Shown here: in pieces, positions 56,425 to 64,000 of the stretch
How positions within the stretch are numbered: position 1 is the stretch's first letter
Layout of the letters: each line of letters opens with the position of its first letter
Source of the DNA: Deltaproteobacteria bacterium
Lineage (GTDB): Bacteria > Bdellovibrionota > Bdellovibrionia > Bdellovibrionales > JAMPXM01
DNA length: 64,000 nucleotides
Assembly: GCA_017302795.1 (NCBI GenBank)
Contig: JAFLCB010000002.1
Coordinates: 434,001 to 498,000 of the forward strand
Reading direction: 5' to 3'
Notes under the pieces: generated by a model
What the model saw: only the letters and a program-made list of their open reading frames with translations
Told to the model about the DNA's origin: nothing
The model's database searches: none
Made by a program: the position numbers and the translations under genes

Positions 56425-56480
56425 AGGTACCGCCTACATTTTGGTAGCGCAGTTGCGCTACCAAAATGTAGGCGGTACCT
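56425..56480. repeat. Palindromic element 1
   Basis: A perfect 27-base inverted repeat (56425-56451 and 56454-56480) with a 2-base centre. The arms begin AGGTACCGCCTACATTTTGG. It lies exactly between the convergent ends of the methyltransferase gene and the small membrane protein gene. Two related elements lie at 62960-63002 and 63899-63957. Confidence 0.95.
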
Positions 56481-56485
56481 GCGGG

Positions 56486-56776
56486 CTATCTTGATTCTAG
56501 AATGGCAAAAAATAGGCAGAGTGCCGCGATCCTCGGCAAGTATTTTGAGACGGCTGTAAGTCTGGGTGCTTCGTTGTACTTCGGTCGTGATTTGTACCAA
56601 AGTTCTAAACCGTAAATCGCTAACAATAGCACTCCGGCAAGGGTCCATATTCGCGGAGTTTTAACCCAGCCAGGTGCCTGACTTACGTATTCGTATAGAA
56701 GGTAAGTTCCACAGTAGAGGCCAAATGTAAGCAAAAATTGAGTTCCATTCTTAAGAACGAGAGAAAATCGATTCAT
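56486..56776 (-). CDS. Small hypothetical membrane protein
   Basis: A 96-residue protein with about three hydrophobic segments (QFLLTFGLYCGTYLLYEYV, IWTLAGVLLLAIYGLELW, YLPRIAALCLFFAIL) with a basic connecting loop. No family recognised. It starts at an ATG with TTAAGC before it and lies between palindromic element 1 and the broken pyrE copy. Confidence 0.55.
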   Translation of the reverse strand: MNRFSLVLKNGTQFLLTFGLYCGTYLLYEYVSQAPGWVKTPRIWTLAGVLLLAIYGLELWYKSRPKYNEAPRLTAVSKYLPRIAALCLFFAILESR

Positions 56777-56840
56777 ATTATTTGTCGGCTTAACTTCTCA
56801 AAGTTTCAGACTCAATGGATGGTTTATTGACCTAGAATAG

Positions 56841-57240
56841 TTACTTACTTCCTGCGGCTTTTAGCTCGGCCATCGTGAAAAGTGCGTGAAGCTTGATGCC
56901 AGCGGCCGTTATTTTGTCGGACTTTCCCTCACTTCTATCGATAACACCGACGACGTCCGTGATGATTGCGCCATCAGCCCGAAGGTCGCCAGCGCTAATC
57001 ACAACCTGGCCGCCGGTGGTGATGACATCTTCAATCAGAGTAATCTTTTTGCCCTTGATATCTGGTCCCTCGGCAAACCGACAAGTCCCGTAGTCTTTGG
57101 GCTGTTTTCGAACGAATACCACTTCGTGGCCAGACTCCATGGCGATCGCCGTGGCAATGGGAATTCCGCCCATCTCAAGCGCGCCAAGAAGTTCGGTGTC
57201 TTTCGGGAGCATTGGGGCCAATAGCTTTGCGATTTCCCTA
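56841..57240 (-). pseudogene. pyrE: 5'-truncated copy of pyrE
   Basis: The last about 133 codons of orotate phosphoribosyltransferase, lacking the first 43. It includes the PRPP loop LIEDVITTGGQV. The protein is identical to the intact pyrE at 63005-63535 except Ser for Met at the second-last residue. DNA from 56886 to 57240 differs at only five, silent, positions, while the last 48 bases differ at about 13 positions, nearly all silent. Upstream of 57241 the match jumps: 57242-57353 resembles 63676-63787, so about 271 bases holding the gene start have been lost. A start at 57221 is formally open but removes conserved sequence. Confidence 0.85.
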
Positions 57241-57241
57241 A

Positions 57242-57353
57242 TCTGGCGCGGATTCTGATTTTTCAGACCGTCTTGAAGGTGCGCTTTTGAACTGGTCAGA
57301 GTCGATCGATCGAACTGACCAGACTTCAGGGGCGCCCGAGTCCTAGGCCGCGA
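57242..57353 (+). repeat. Degenerate copy of the sequence upstream of pyrE
   Basis: About 112 bases starting TCTGGCGCGGATTCTGATTT match 63676-63787, part of the gene of a small membrane protein divergent from intact pyrE, at roughly 85-90% by eye. The copy carries changes that break that reading frame. Confidence 0.85.
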
Positions 57354-57387
57354 ATCCCCACAAGGGTGGGGATGTCACCTTAATGCC

Positions 57388-58494
57388 TTAATTATTTTGA
57401 GAGAGCTTCCGGCGCGCTTTCTTTGCTGGCTCTAGAGCGTGTGGCTTCACCTGTGGTGGTTCTTGGATGGCTTCGATTTCCGCAATCAGAGGGCCTAACT
57501 CTGAGTCATAGCTTTTCCTAAATGCTAAGCTATGTTCCTCAAACTTTTTTAAATTCTGATTGCTCAGACTGACCCACTGGACGCCATTTTCAATCAAGTA
57601 AAGTTTAGAAAGTTTGGCTTGTTCAATCGAAAAGGAACGCTCGGCTTCCGCGAGTGCTGCGACCTCTTTTTCAAAGATCTCACGCAAGTCAGATGGAAGT
57701 GCATTTAAATAGGAAGAGTTCGCCAGAAGTGTTGTGAGATAAAAAAGGTGATTGGTCTCGGAAACAAACTTTATGTTTTTAATATGGCCCGGATAATCCT
57801 GGGTCAGCACATAAAGGCGATTGAGTTCCGAGTCTTCAATGTCGATTTGCCCGTTTTCATGAAGCGAAATCGAGTTGGCGCGAGTGAACGGTCCGCCGGA
57901 AATAAACTCAACGCCCAAGCTTTTATAATATTTTTGAACCGGATCTGGGCCGGAAATGATTGATTTTTTTCCCTTTAGGTCAGCGAGAGAATTCACCGCA
58001 GTGGCGCCGTACATCACTCGGAAACCGCCGCTGTAAGTAAAGCCCATGATGCGCAAAACACCGTCCGAGCCAGCCTCGACCGCGTCGATTAGCTGCTCTC
58101 CGACCGAACCATTGATAACCGCTCGAACCCGTTCATGGCTATTCAGCAGGAACGGCATATTTAGGACATCCATCTTAGTGCTGAATCTGCGCAGCTCGCC
58201 GGCATCAACCTGAGCAAGAGTTGCGGTGCCGCTAAGTACTTCATCGATCGCCGACTGATGGCGTCGGACCTTATCGTTTCCGTAGGCTACGACTTCGATC
58301 TTTATTCTTCCTTGGGAGAGGCGTTCGATATTCGAGGCAGCCTTCTGAGTCATTTCAATGACTGGCCGATTGGTCGGGTTGTGAGCGGCTACCCATCGCA
58401 TGTTGTAAGTCTTTTCGGAGCTGAGATGCAAAAACGCAAATAGCGAAAAAATCAGAACAATTGGCAAACCAATTACTAGTTTTTTATTTTTCAT
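57388..58494 (-). CDS. TRAP transporter substrate-binding protein DctP-like
   Basis: A 368-residue periplasmic binding protein of a tripartite ATP-independent transporter. An N-terminal hydrophobic segment (VIGLPIVLIFSLFAFLHL) exports or anchors it. Family features: MRWVAAHNPTNRPVIEMTQK, a cleft region DVLNMPFLLNSHERV, and FTYSGGFRVMYGATAVNSLADLKGKK near residue 152, where an Arg contacts a carboxylate ligand. The membrane subunits DctQ and DctM are not in the window, so it is an orphan here. The C-terminus has a Pro/Lys tail. Next to a barrel protein gene on the same strand. Confidence 0.85.
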   Translation of the reverse strand: MKNKKLVIGLPIVLIFSLFAFLHLSSEKTYNMRWVAAHNPTNRPVIEMTQKAASNIERLSQGRIKIEVVAYGNDKVRRHQSAIDEVLSGTATLAQVDAGELRRFSTKMDVLNMPFLLNSHERVRAVINGSVGEQLIDAVEAGSDGVLRIMGFTYSGGFRVMYGATAVNSLADLKGKKSIISGPDPVQKYYKSLGVEFISGGPFTRANSISLHENGQIDIEDSELNRLYVLTQDYPGHIKNIKFVSETNHLFYLTTLLANSSYLNALPSDLREIFEKEVAALAEAERSFSIEQAKLSKLYLIENGVQWVSLSNQNLKKFEEHSLAFRKSYDSELGPLIAEIEAIQEPPQVKPHALEPAKKARRKLSQNN

Positions 58495-58582
58495 TAATCA
58501 TCTCCCCCGAGGATTGTTTAAGAATGAACCATGTGCCTGAAAATTGCAACCTTGGCGGGACGGGGCCTCAAATCGAGACGTG

Positions 58583-59719
58583 CTAAAAGTTGAGTGACTC
58601 TCGGTAAGTAAGCCGAAAGCCCAGCAGAGCACCTTTTGTCGCTTTATTTAACGTATCGAATAGTCGACCCGGATCACCTTGATAGGTTTGATAGTAGACC
58701 GACGTTTCAATCGTCGAACTGGGTCGATAAACGAGGCGAAGGTGCGTAAAGAGATCGATCCGTTCAATCGTTCGGATAATGTTCCCCTCGAGGCTCCAGT
58801 TTTGAAGGTTATAAACGACTGGAGCTAACAATAATGTGTCCTGTCTTCCCGACGTTGTCTGAGGGTCGCGCCAGATCGTAACCTGCGGAGAAAATTTGAA
58901 ATCTGAGTTCGAAATTTCCACGGCGGCCGCGACATGTTGAGCGCCCCGCGTTGAATTGTTCGCCTCGAGTCGGTAGTTTTCATACTTCGCCATTGCGCCG
59001 ACATCCGTCGAACCCTGGTCTCTTAAATTTGTGCGATTGCGTCCCACCAGATGCAGTTCCAATTTGTCCTGCACATATCGTATGGCAAGTCCGTTCTGCT
59101 TTTCGTCGATGCGATCGACATTAGATGCGCCGTTCGGGATTGTTCCGTCGATGGTTGGAAACTTGGTTGGCGCAGATTGCAATATTCGAACATATTCGAT
59201 GTTGAATTGTCCAAGCTTGAGCGTGGCTTGAACAGCATCTGGGTGGGCGAGTTGATCTGGGAAGGGGTCAACGAAAATTCGGTTGTATCGCCTTCCGGAA
59301 AAGTAATCTAACGAAGGGTTCGTGCGCGATGGGCTCCAGCGAATGGCTTGGCGACCGACCCGGATGTTAAAGTCGGAAGAATTCCAACTGATCCAAGCCT
59401 CATTCGCGTCGGACTCCTCCGAGGGGGTTCTAGATCCACTGAAATCTAAGTCTGAGAATAGATCGAGGCGGCTTTGAAGCGTGTTTTCAGCTATTGGAAA
59501 ATCCAACTCAAGAAGACCTTTAAGCAGAGCTCTGTTAGTCAGAGTCTGATTTTCGACATGGTCCAAAACTGGGCGGAGTCGCTGAATTGTATCGAGACGA
59601 GGTTCAAGCGTGAGAGTTGTCTTCGCGTAGGTCAACGAAGGGCTGAGAAGATCAAATATTGAGCAGCAGAAAAGAAACTTAAAAAATAGTTCGTGGCAAA
59701 GCTTCAGTGACATTATCAT
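58583..59719 (-). CDS. Outer-membrane beta-barrel protein
   Basis: A 378-residue protein with signal peptide (FFKFLFCCSIFDLLSPSLTYA) and a barrel-like alternation of strands (FNIRVGRQAIRWSPSR, ATLKLGQFNIEYVRIL, KLELHLVGRNRTNL) ending RLTYRESLNF, a terminal Phe. GRQxIRW and the early aromatic strands are seen in barrel proteins of the DUF1302/alginate-export type. It lies upstream of the TRAP binding protein gene on the same strand, so the two may be co-transcribed and serve uptake of one substrate. Confidence 0.72.
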   Translation of the reverse strand: MIMSLKLCHELFFKFLFCCSIFDLLSPSLTYAKTTLTLEPRLDTIQRLRPVLDHVENQTLTNRALLKGLLELDFPIAENTLQSRLDLFSDLDFSGSRTPSEESDANEAWISWNSSDFNIRVGRQAIRWSPSRTNPSLDYFSGRRYNRIFVDPFPDQLAHPDAVQATLKLGQFNIEYVRILQSAPTKFPTIDGTIPNGASNVDRIDEKQNGLAIRYVQDKLELHLVGRNRTNLRDQGSTDVGAMAKYENYRLEANNSTRGAQHVAAAVEISNSDFKFSPQVTIWRDPQTTSGRQDTLLLAPVVYNLQNWSLEGNIIRTIERIDLFTHLRLVYRPSSTIETSVYYQTYQGDPGRLFDTLNKATKGALLGFRLTYRESLNF

Positions 59720-59817
59720 TCTAAGAGGAAGGGGTAGGATCAGGAGTCTTTCGTGTCAAGAGCCGTGCCTGTTGTCGCGAAAAGGGACGAATGGCTAAAT
59801 TGCTTGAGGGAGATAGA

Positions 59818-61275
59818 ATGGCGACGCTGTTGAAAAAGTTTGGCTGGAAAAGCTTCTTTAGTTGTCTCGTGTTAGGCGCAGTAGGCGCAACCTGTTTGGC
59901 GTCGCAAGCGGCAGTGAAGAGCGGTGTGTGCGATGGTTGCAATGTGATATTTATCGGGCTCGATGCTTTGCAAGCGAAGCGTTTGGGCGTGCGAGGCTAC
60001 AGGTCTGAGACCGCAGATGGTCGCGTTAGCATAACCCCAAATCTCGATCGGTTTGCAAAGCGATCCGTTGATTTTTCTCAGGCAATATCGCCCGCCTCTT
60101 GGACGGTGCCGACATATTTGTCCGTTTTCAGTTCCACTTTTCCGTCACAGCACGGACTTACCAATCGATTCAAAACATTTTCGAAAGAGAAGAAAGAGTT
60201 AAATAATTTCACCAATCGGACACCTGAAATATTGGTGGCGGCCCAGATCTACAAAGCGTTGGGTTATCGAACCGCCGGATTTACGGGAGATGCTGGGGTA
60301 AGCGCCGTTTTGGGATATGGTAAGGGATTTGATGAGTATTTTGACAAAGAAAGGTTCGGCGGGCTGGCGACGAGCATTTCTGAATACAAAAAATGGAATT
60401 TGAATTCGCCGGCTGAAAAATTCTTTCTTTTTCTGCATGGCTACGACTCGCACTCGCAATTTCAAAGCCAAGGGCCGGGGCTTTTCCCATTGAACAATTT
60501 AGATAAAGAGTACCGAGAAAAGCTCTCAAGCAAAGCTCAGGAAGAGTTGCGGGAGAGGGCGCTTAAGGGAGAGGCCATTCGTCCTTCTGATACCGATGTT
60601 GTTGCTTGGAATCGTTGGTATGACAATCGGGTTGCTCAGGCGGATCGCGAGTTCGGTAAATTGATTGAGGATCTTGAGGGGCGCGGACTATTGAAGAACT
60701 CTGTAGTGGTCGTTTTCGCGGATCACGGAACCGAGTTTTTTGAGCACGATGGCATCGATCACGGTCACACTTTGTATGATGAATTGGTTCATGTTCCGTT
60801 GTTGATTTTTTCTCCCCAGTTGAAAGCGGGGAGAGTTGTTAAAGAACAAGTCTCGACAATTGATATTCTGCCAACAGTGCTCGACATAACGGGTGCTCAT
60901 CCGCCAAAAGAGCTTTCGAATTTGCTTTCTTCGCAGATGAAGGGGCGAAGTTTGGCGTCGGCTGTGCGCGGGAAGTCAATTGAGAGTAAAACTGTCTACA
61001 TGGAAACAGATTTGAGAAATTTTGTTCATCTTCGGGGCATTCGTTCAGCAAGCGGCTGGAAGTACACAATGAATCTCAACTCTGGCACTGAAGAGCTCTA
61101 TAATCTCAATCAAGATCCAAAGGAACGTACGAATTTATCCAAAGATAACAAGGCAAAGTTCCAGTTAGGTTTACTGCGTGGCGAGCTTTTGAAACACATA
61201 AAGGAAAATTTGGGCGGCACTATCGCACCAATGTCTGACGCGTGTCTTCCGGTTTACCAGGGGCAGTGTGAATGA
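59818..61275 (+). CDS. Sulfatase-fold protein with Thr at the nucleophile position (copy 1)
   Basis: A 485-residue exported protein of the alkaline phosphatase/sulfatase superfamily. Start ATG 59818 follows GAGGGA by six bases; an ATG at 59791 is possible. A signal peptide is followed by SGVCDGCNVIFIGLDAL, giving a CxGC pair before the first metal Asp. Where sulfatases have C/S-x-P-S-R, aligned on FPSQHG, this has T-V-P-T-Y, so the formylglycine residue is absent. The metal site FADHGTEFFEHDGIDHGHTLYDE is intact. A Thr nucleophile is known in lipid-linked phosphotransferases of the fold. Function unknown. Overlaps the next gene by 4 bases. Confidence 0.78.
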   Translation: MATLLKKFGWKSFFSCLVLGAVGATCLASQAAVKSGVCDGCNVIFIGLDALQAKRLGVRGYRSETADGRVSITPNLDRFAKRSVDFSQAISPASWTVPTYLSVFSSTFPSQHGLTNRFKTFSKEKKELNNFTNRTPEILVAAQIYKALGYRTAGFTGDAGVSAVLGYGKGFDEYFDKERFGGLATSISEYKKWNLNSPAEKFFLFLHGYDSHSQFQSQGPGLFPLNNLDKEYREKLSSKAQEELRERALKGEAIRPSDTDVVAWNRWYDNRVAQADREFGKLIEDLEGRGLLKNSVVVVFADHGTEFFEHDGIDHGHTLYDELVHVPLLIFSPQLKAGRVVKEQVSTIDILPTVLDITGAHPPKELSNLLSSQMKGRSLASAVRGKSIESKTVYMETDLRNFVHLRGIRSASGWKYTMNLNSGTEELYNLNQDPKERTNLSKDNKAKFQLGLLRGELLKHIKENLGGTIAPMSDACLPVYQGQCE

Positions 61276-62948
61276 TTATTTTGAAAATCCGTCTAACCTT
61301 TTTAGTTTTGGCTCTATGTTTGTTGGCGACTGTTTCTTGTGTGCAGACTCAACGACCGAGTTCTCTAACTCGGCCCCTGAAAAGCGAAAACTATTGTGTT
61401 GGTTGCAATGTAATTTTGGTGAGCGCTGATAGTGTTCGTGCAGATCGCTTGTCGATCTATGGATATCCGCGTCCCACGACGCCTGCGATCACCGAATTTT
61501 CTAAACAGTCGGTCGCATTTAAGAATTTTTTCGTTGCGGGAACTTTAACGCCTACATCAGAGGCTTCAGTTCACACCGGTCGATATCCGGTATCGAACGG
61601 GATGGTTGGCTTCCAATCTAAAATCTCGACTGACTCATTGACTCTCGCGGAAGTGTTCAAAAAAAACGGTTACAGCACATCGGCCTTTTCAAGTTCGCCC
61701 GAGTTTTTTTCTCGTCCCAATATGCGAGAGACCTTCAGCCGGGGTTACGATAAATACGCTATGCAGTGGCGCCTCACAAAAAAATCTAGAAATCTGCGGC
61801 TCAATGAGTTTGCAGAATGGGCCGCGAAGCAAAAGAAAGCTGAAAAGCCTTTCTTTAGTTGGATTGCGCTAGGCACTGCTCACTGGCCAATCGGAACTCA
61901 TGCCCCAAGGAAATTCAACGATCCAAATTACAGCGGGATCTTTAAGAATATTGATCGAATTGAAAGCTCGGCTCTGCAACACGCTGTGTTTCAGTTGATA
62001 TATGATGGGTTTCTTTACAACCGGCAAGGTCGTGATGTTTTTATCGGAAGATTCGATGGAACAGCAGGTGACTCCGAGCAAAACGTGATTGAGAAACAGT
62101 CGGTTTGGCCATTTGATATTCCCTCGAAAGTCAAACGAGTAAAACTGAATCCAGCGGACATCCGCCATATTTCTGATCTTTACGATAATAGCATTTTCGC
62201 GATGGATCAGGAGTTTTCAACGCTGCTGAAGATCGTGCGTGAATTGGATCTCGAAAAAAACACCGTCATTATTTTCCAGTCTGAGCATGGCGAGGAGATG
62301 TTAGAGCAGGGCGAATATGCACACGATAATCTGTGGGACACGACGATTCATGCCCCATTGATCATTCATAGTCCCACCTTTAGTAAGCACGCAGGGACCT
62401 GGGTGGAGGGGCTCGCCTCTGGCGTCGATCTCGCCCCTACGATATACAGGCATTTGGGATTTAATCTTGGAAACGAGATTCGTTTTGATGGCGTTGAGCT
62501 TCTGGAAAAAGGGAGTCACGGCAAATTCAAAAGTGAACGAACAGAGGTGTTTCTTACACAAGTACCAATATGGGAAACGTTATGGTCCATTCGCGGCGAT
62601 GAATGGTTGCTGGACGGCCTGCGAAAAGCGAATGCTTCAATGAATTTTCGCAATTACGGTGTTCGCACTGCAACTCATAAGTTGATTCATCGAAAGACGA
62701 GATTCATAAAAGCTATTCATTCAATGAGGAACTATTTTACGGGCGAAAATCAAATAGAGGATGAGTACGAGTTTTTTGATCTTCGCAAAGATCCCGAAGA
62801 AAAATTCAATCTTATGCGCGCGCCGCTTTCGGCTGAGAATAAGGTCGAGCTTGAAGCTCTAAAGACAAAGCTGAAAGAGTTTGATGAACGCATGCTCCGC
62901 CTGTCTCGCCTGAAGGATGGAACTAAGGATTTTCAGGAGTATTTCTAG
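61272..62948 (+). CDS. Sulfatase-fold lipoprotein with Thr at the nucleophile position (copy 2)
   Basis: A 558-residue paralogue of the preceding protein. Signal segment FLVLALCLLATVSC gives a probable lipidated Cys at about residue 23. YCVGCNVILVSADSVRADRLSIYGY again has the CxGC pair before the metal Asp. Counting back from HTGRYP, the nucleophile position is Thr in LTPTSEAS, not Cys or Ser. The second metal site reads FQSEHGEEMLEQGEYAHDNLWD, with Glu for the usual Asp. It has a large insert around 225-285. ATGA overlap with copy 1 indicates coupled translation. Confidence 0.78.
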   Translation: MIILKIRLTFLVLALCLLATVSCVQTQRPSSLTRPLKSENYCVGCNVILVSADSVRADRLSIYGYPRPTTPAITEFSKQSVAFKNFFVAGTLTPTSEASVHTGRYPVSNGMVGFQSKISTDSLTLAEVFKKNGYSTSAFSSSPEFFSRPNMRETFSRGYDKYAMQWRLTKKSRNLRLNEFAEWAAKQKKAEKPFFSWIALGTAHWPIGTHAPRKFNDPNYSGIFKNIDRIESSALQHAVFQLIYDGFLYNRQGRDVFIGRFDGTAGDSEQNVIEKQSVWPFDIPSKVKRVKLNPADIRHISDLYDNSIFAMDQEFSTLLKIVRELDLEKNTVIIFQSEHGEEMLEQGEYAHDNLWDTTIHAPLIIHSPTFSKHAGTWVEGLASGVDLAPTIYRHLGFNLGNEIRFDGVELLEKGSHGKFKSERTEVFLTQVPIWETLWSIRGDEWLLDGLRKANASMNFRNYGVRTATHKLIHRKTRFIKAIHSMRNYFTGENQIEDEYEFFDLRKDPEEKFNLMRAPLSAENKVELEALKTKLKEFDERMLRLSRLKDGTKDFQEYF

Positions 62949-62959
62949 GTCGGGCGCTG

Positions 62960-63002
62960 AGGCGCCGCCTAAGAAATGCGACGCATTTCTTAGGCGGTAC
63001 CT
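62960..63002. repeat. Palindromic element 2
   Basis: Inverted repeat of 21-base arms (62960-62980 and 62982-63002) with two changes between the arms. The right arm ends TTAGGCGGTACCT, the same end as elements 1 and 3. It lies between the convergent sulfatase-fold gene (stop 62948) and pyrE (stop 63005). Confidence 0.92.
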
Positions 63003-63004
63003 AT

Positions 63005-63535
63005 CTATTTCATACCGGCGGCCTTCAGCTCTGCCATAGTAAACAGAGCGTGAAGCTTGATGCCAGCGGCCGTTATTTTGTCGGACTTTCCCTCACTTCT
63101 ATCGATAACACCGACGACGTCCGTGATGATTGCGCCATCAGCCCGAAGGTCGCCAGCGCTAATCACAACCTGGCCGCCGGTGGTGATGACATCTTCAATC
63201 AGAGTAATCTTTTTGCCCTTGATATCTGGTCCCTCGGCAAACCGACAAGTCCCGTAGTCTTTGGGCTGTTTTCGAACAAATACCACTTCGTGGCCCGATT
63301 CCATGGCGATCGCCGTGGCAATGGGAATTCCACCCATCTCAAGCGCGCCAAGAAGTTCGGTGTCTTTCGGGAGCATCGGGGCCAATAGCTTTGCGATTTC
63401 CCTAAGAACCGTGGGACGGCTTTCGAATTGGTACTTGTCGAAGTACTCGTTCGAGGTTTGACCGCTGCGAAGTTTAAACGTTCCGGTGCGGTGCGAAAGT
63501 TTAAAGACAGTTTTTGCGAGTTCATGTTTTGTCAT
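63005..63535 (-). CDS. pyrE: Orotate phosphoribosyltransferase
   Basis: A 176-residue pyrimidine biosynthesis enzyme joining orotate and PRPP to make OMP. MTKHELAKTVFKLSHRTGTFKLRSG starts the usual N-terminal hood, LLGALEMGGIPIATAIAM follows, and the PRPP loop is ITLIEDVITTGGQVV. ATG 63535 follows GGGAG with spacing six; a longer frame to 63718 is not supported. Shorter than the E. coli enzyme but usual for this branch. A truncated copy stands at 56841-57240, on the far side of four accessory genes. Confidence 0.95.
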   Translation of the reverse strand: MTKHELAKTVFKLSHRTGTFKLRSGQTSNEYFDKYQFESRPTVLREIAKLLAPMLPKDTELLGALEMGGIPIATAIAMESGHEVVFVRKQPKDYGTCRFAEGPDIKGKKITLIEDVITTGGQVVISAGDLRADGAIITDVVGVIDRSEGKSDKITAAGIKLHALFTMAELKAAGMK

Positions 63536-63633
63536 TACCGGCTCCCTTTTGACCCTAAGTAGGTGGCACACACGATGCTTACTACTTGGTTCATCTGTGA
63601 GGGGCAACAGAAGCGAAGGGAAGCAGGGGCGAA

Positions 63634-63894
63634 ATGGGGCCGAAATCGCAGCAAGAAAATGATCTTCGGGGGCCTTCTGGCGCGGATTCTGATTTTTCAG
63701 ACCCTCTTGAAGGTGCACTTTTGAACTCGTCAGAGTCGATCGATCGATCTAGCCAGACGGCAGGGTCGCCCGAATCCTGGGCTGCGAAGCCGATCGCGCA
63801 AAAAGACAGATTAGATTTCGATGCGTTGAGAATTTTTGTCGTCCTTGCGTTGCTGACAGCGGCAATGGCGGTGGTGATGAAGTTCCTTTTTTAG
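63634..63894 (+). CDS. Small tail-anchored membrane protein
   Basis: An 86-residue protein with a polar, Ser/Asp-rich N-terminus and one C-terminal hydrophobic segment (LRIFVVLALLTAAMAVVMKF) near residues 65-84. It diverges from pyrE with a 98-base gap. A degraded copy of its middle part is found at 57242-57353. No function recognised. No strong ribosome site, so the start is uncertain. Confidence 0.5.
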   Translation: MGPKSQQENDLRGPSGADSDFSDPLEGALLNSSESIDRSSQTAGSPESWAAKPIAQKDRLDFDALRIFVVLALLTAAMAVVMKFLF

Positions 63895-63898
63895 TGGC

Positions 63899-63957
63899 AA
63901 AGGTGCCTCCAGCATTTTTGATACGCGCCGCGTTTCAAAAATGTAGGAGGTACCTTT
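63899..63957. repeat. Palindromic element 3
   Basis: Inverted repeat of 29-base arms (63899-63927 and 63929-63957) with four mismatches. The right arm ends ATGTAGGAGGTACCTTTT, close to the ends of elements 1 and 2. It begins five bases after the small membrane protein gene. Confidence 0.92.
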
Positions 63958-64000
63958 TGATTACTTTGTTGAAACGAACGCGCCTTCGCAGCCCAGAAAC

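Noticed and set aside
57050-57224. Open frames on the plus strand of both pyrE copies
   Set aside because: Mirror frames of pyrE; both copies show the same false frame.
59818-62948. Annotation of the two genes as true sulfatases
   Set aside because: The formylglycine Cys/Ser is replaced by Thr in both, so sulfatase chemistry is not supported.
56841-63535. Islet as a complete integrative element or transposon
   Set aside because: No integrase, transposase or clear direct-repeat attachment sites could be found between the pyrE copies.

Overview
The window looks like a chromosomal piece of a Bdellovibrio-like bacterium (Bdellovibrionota), a Gram-negative, didermic, type IV pilus-bearing organism of roughly 50% GC. 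The grounds are the gene content and the style of the proteins: a complete pilM-N-O-P-Q set, lipid A acyltransferase, many short lipoproteins and secreted proteins without recognisable function, Lys/Ala-rich protein tails, and a 16S gene with short V1 and V3 loops. This placement is inference; the 16S gene at 15831-17333 would settle it.

Layout. 1-8.9 kb: a PhnD-like binding protein, an ABC-2 exporter pair and prepilin peptidase pilD run into the pilus alignment complex pilMNOP and the secretin pilQ, with a good promoter before pilM. 8.9-15 kb: a lipoprotein, rarA, a cupin, tRNA-Ala, two exported proteins (one a probable zinc metallopeptidase) and an 18-bp tandem repeat. 15.5-21.2 kb: a full rRNA operon (16S, tRNA-Ile, 23S, 5S) with recognisable boxA elements, processing stems and terminator. 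21.2-25.3 kb: a radical-SAM/glycosyltransferase-like cluster, one gene of which is frameshifted at an A8 run. 25.6-31.5 kb: a von Willebrand A lipoprotein, tRNA-Pro, an outer-membrane barrel and small membrane proteins. 31.5-46.5 kb: core genes (rpsR, rpmB, an L24 gene, nitrilase-family hydrolase, ETF-QO, RlmL-like methyltransferase, cdd, lpxD, infA, tex) mixed with a B12-type radical SAM protein, a histone-tail-like basic protein and a tandem pair of AgmX-type lipoproteins. 46.5-56.4 kb: topA, a 60-bp hairpin repeat array, a HAD-like protein, a Prc-type protease, a 2-oxo acid dehydrogenase E1 pair and a methyltransferase. 56.4-64 kb: an accessory islet (TRAP binding protein, barrel protein, two sulfatase-fold proteins) bracketed by a broken and an intact copy of pyrE and by members of a palindromic repeat family.

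The most unusual structures are the mosaic pyrE duplication, the three related palindromes that all lie at the ends of forward-strand genes (two certainly between convergent genes), the tandem sulfatase-fold proteins with Thr at the nucleophile position and a shared CxGC motif, the 60-bp hairpin array, and Lys/Ala-rich tails on several unrelated proteins. No integrase, transposase, CRISPR array or prophage gene was seen.
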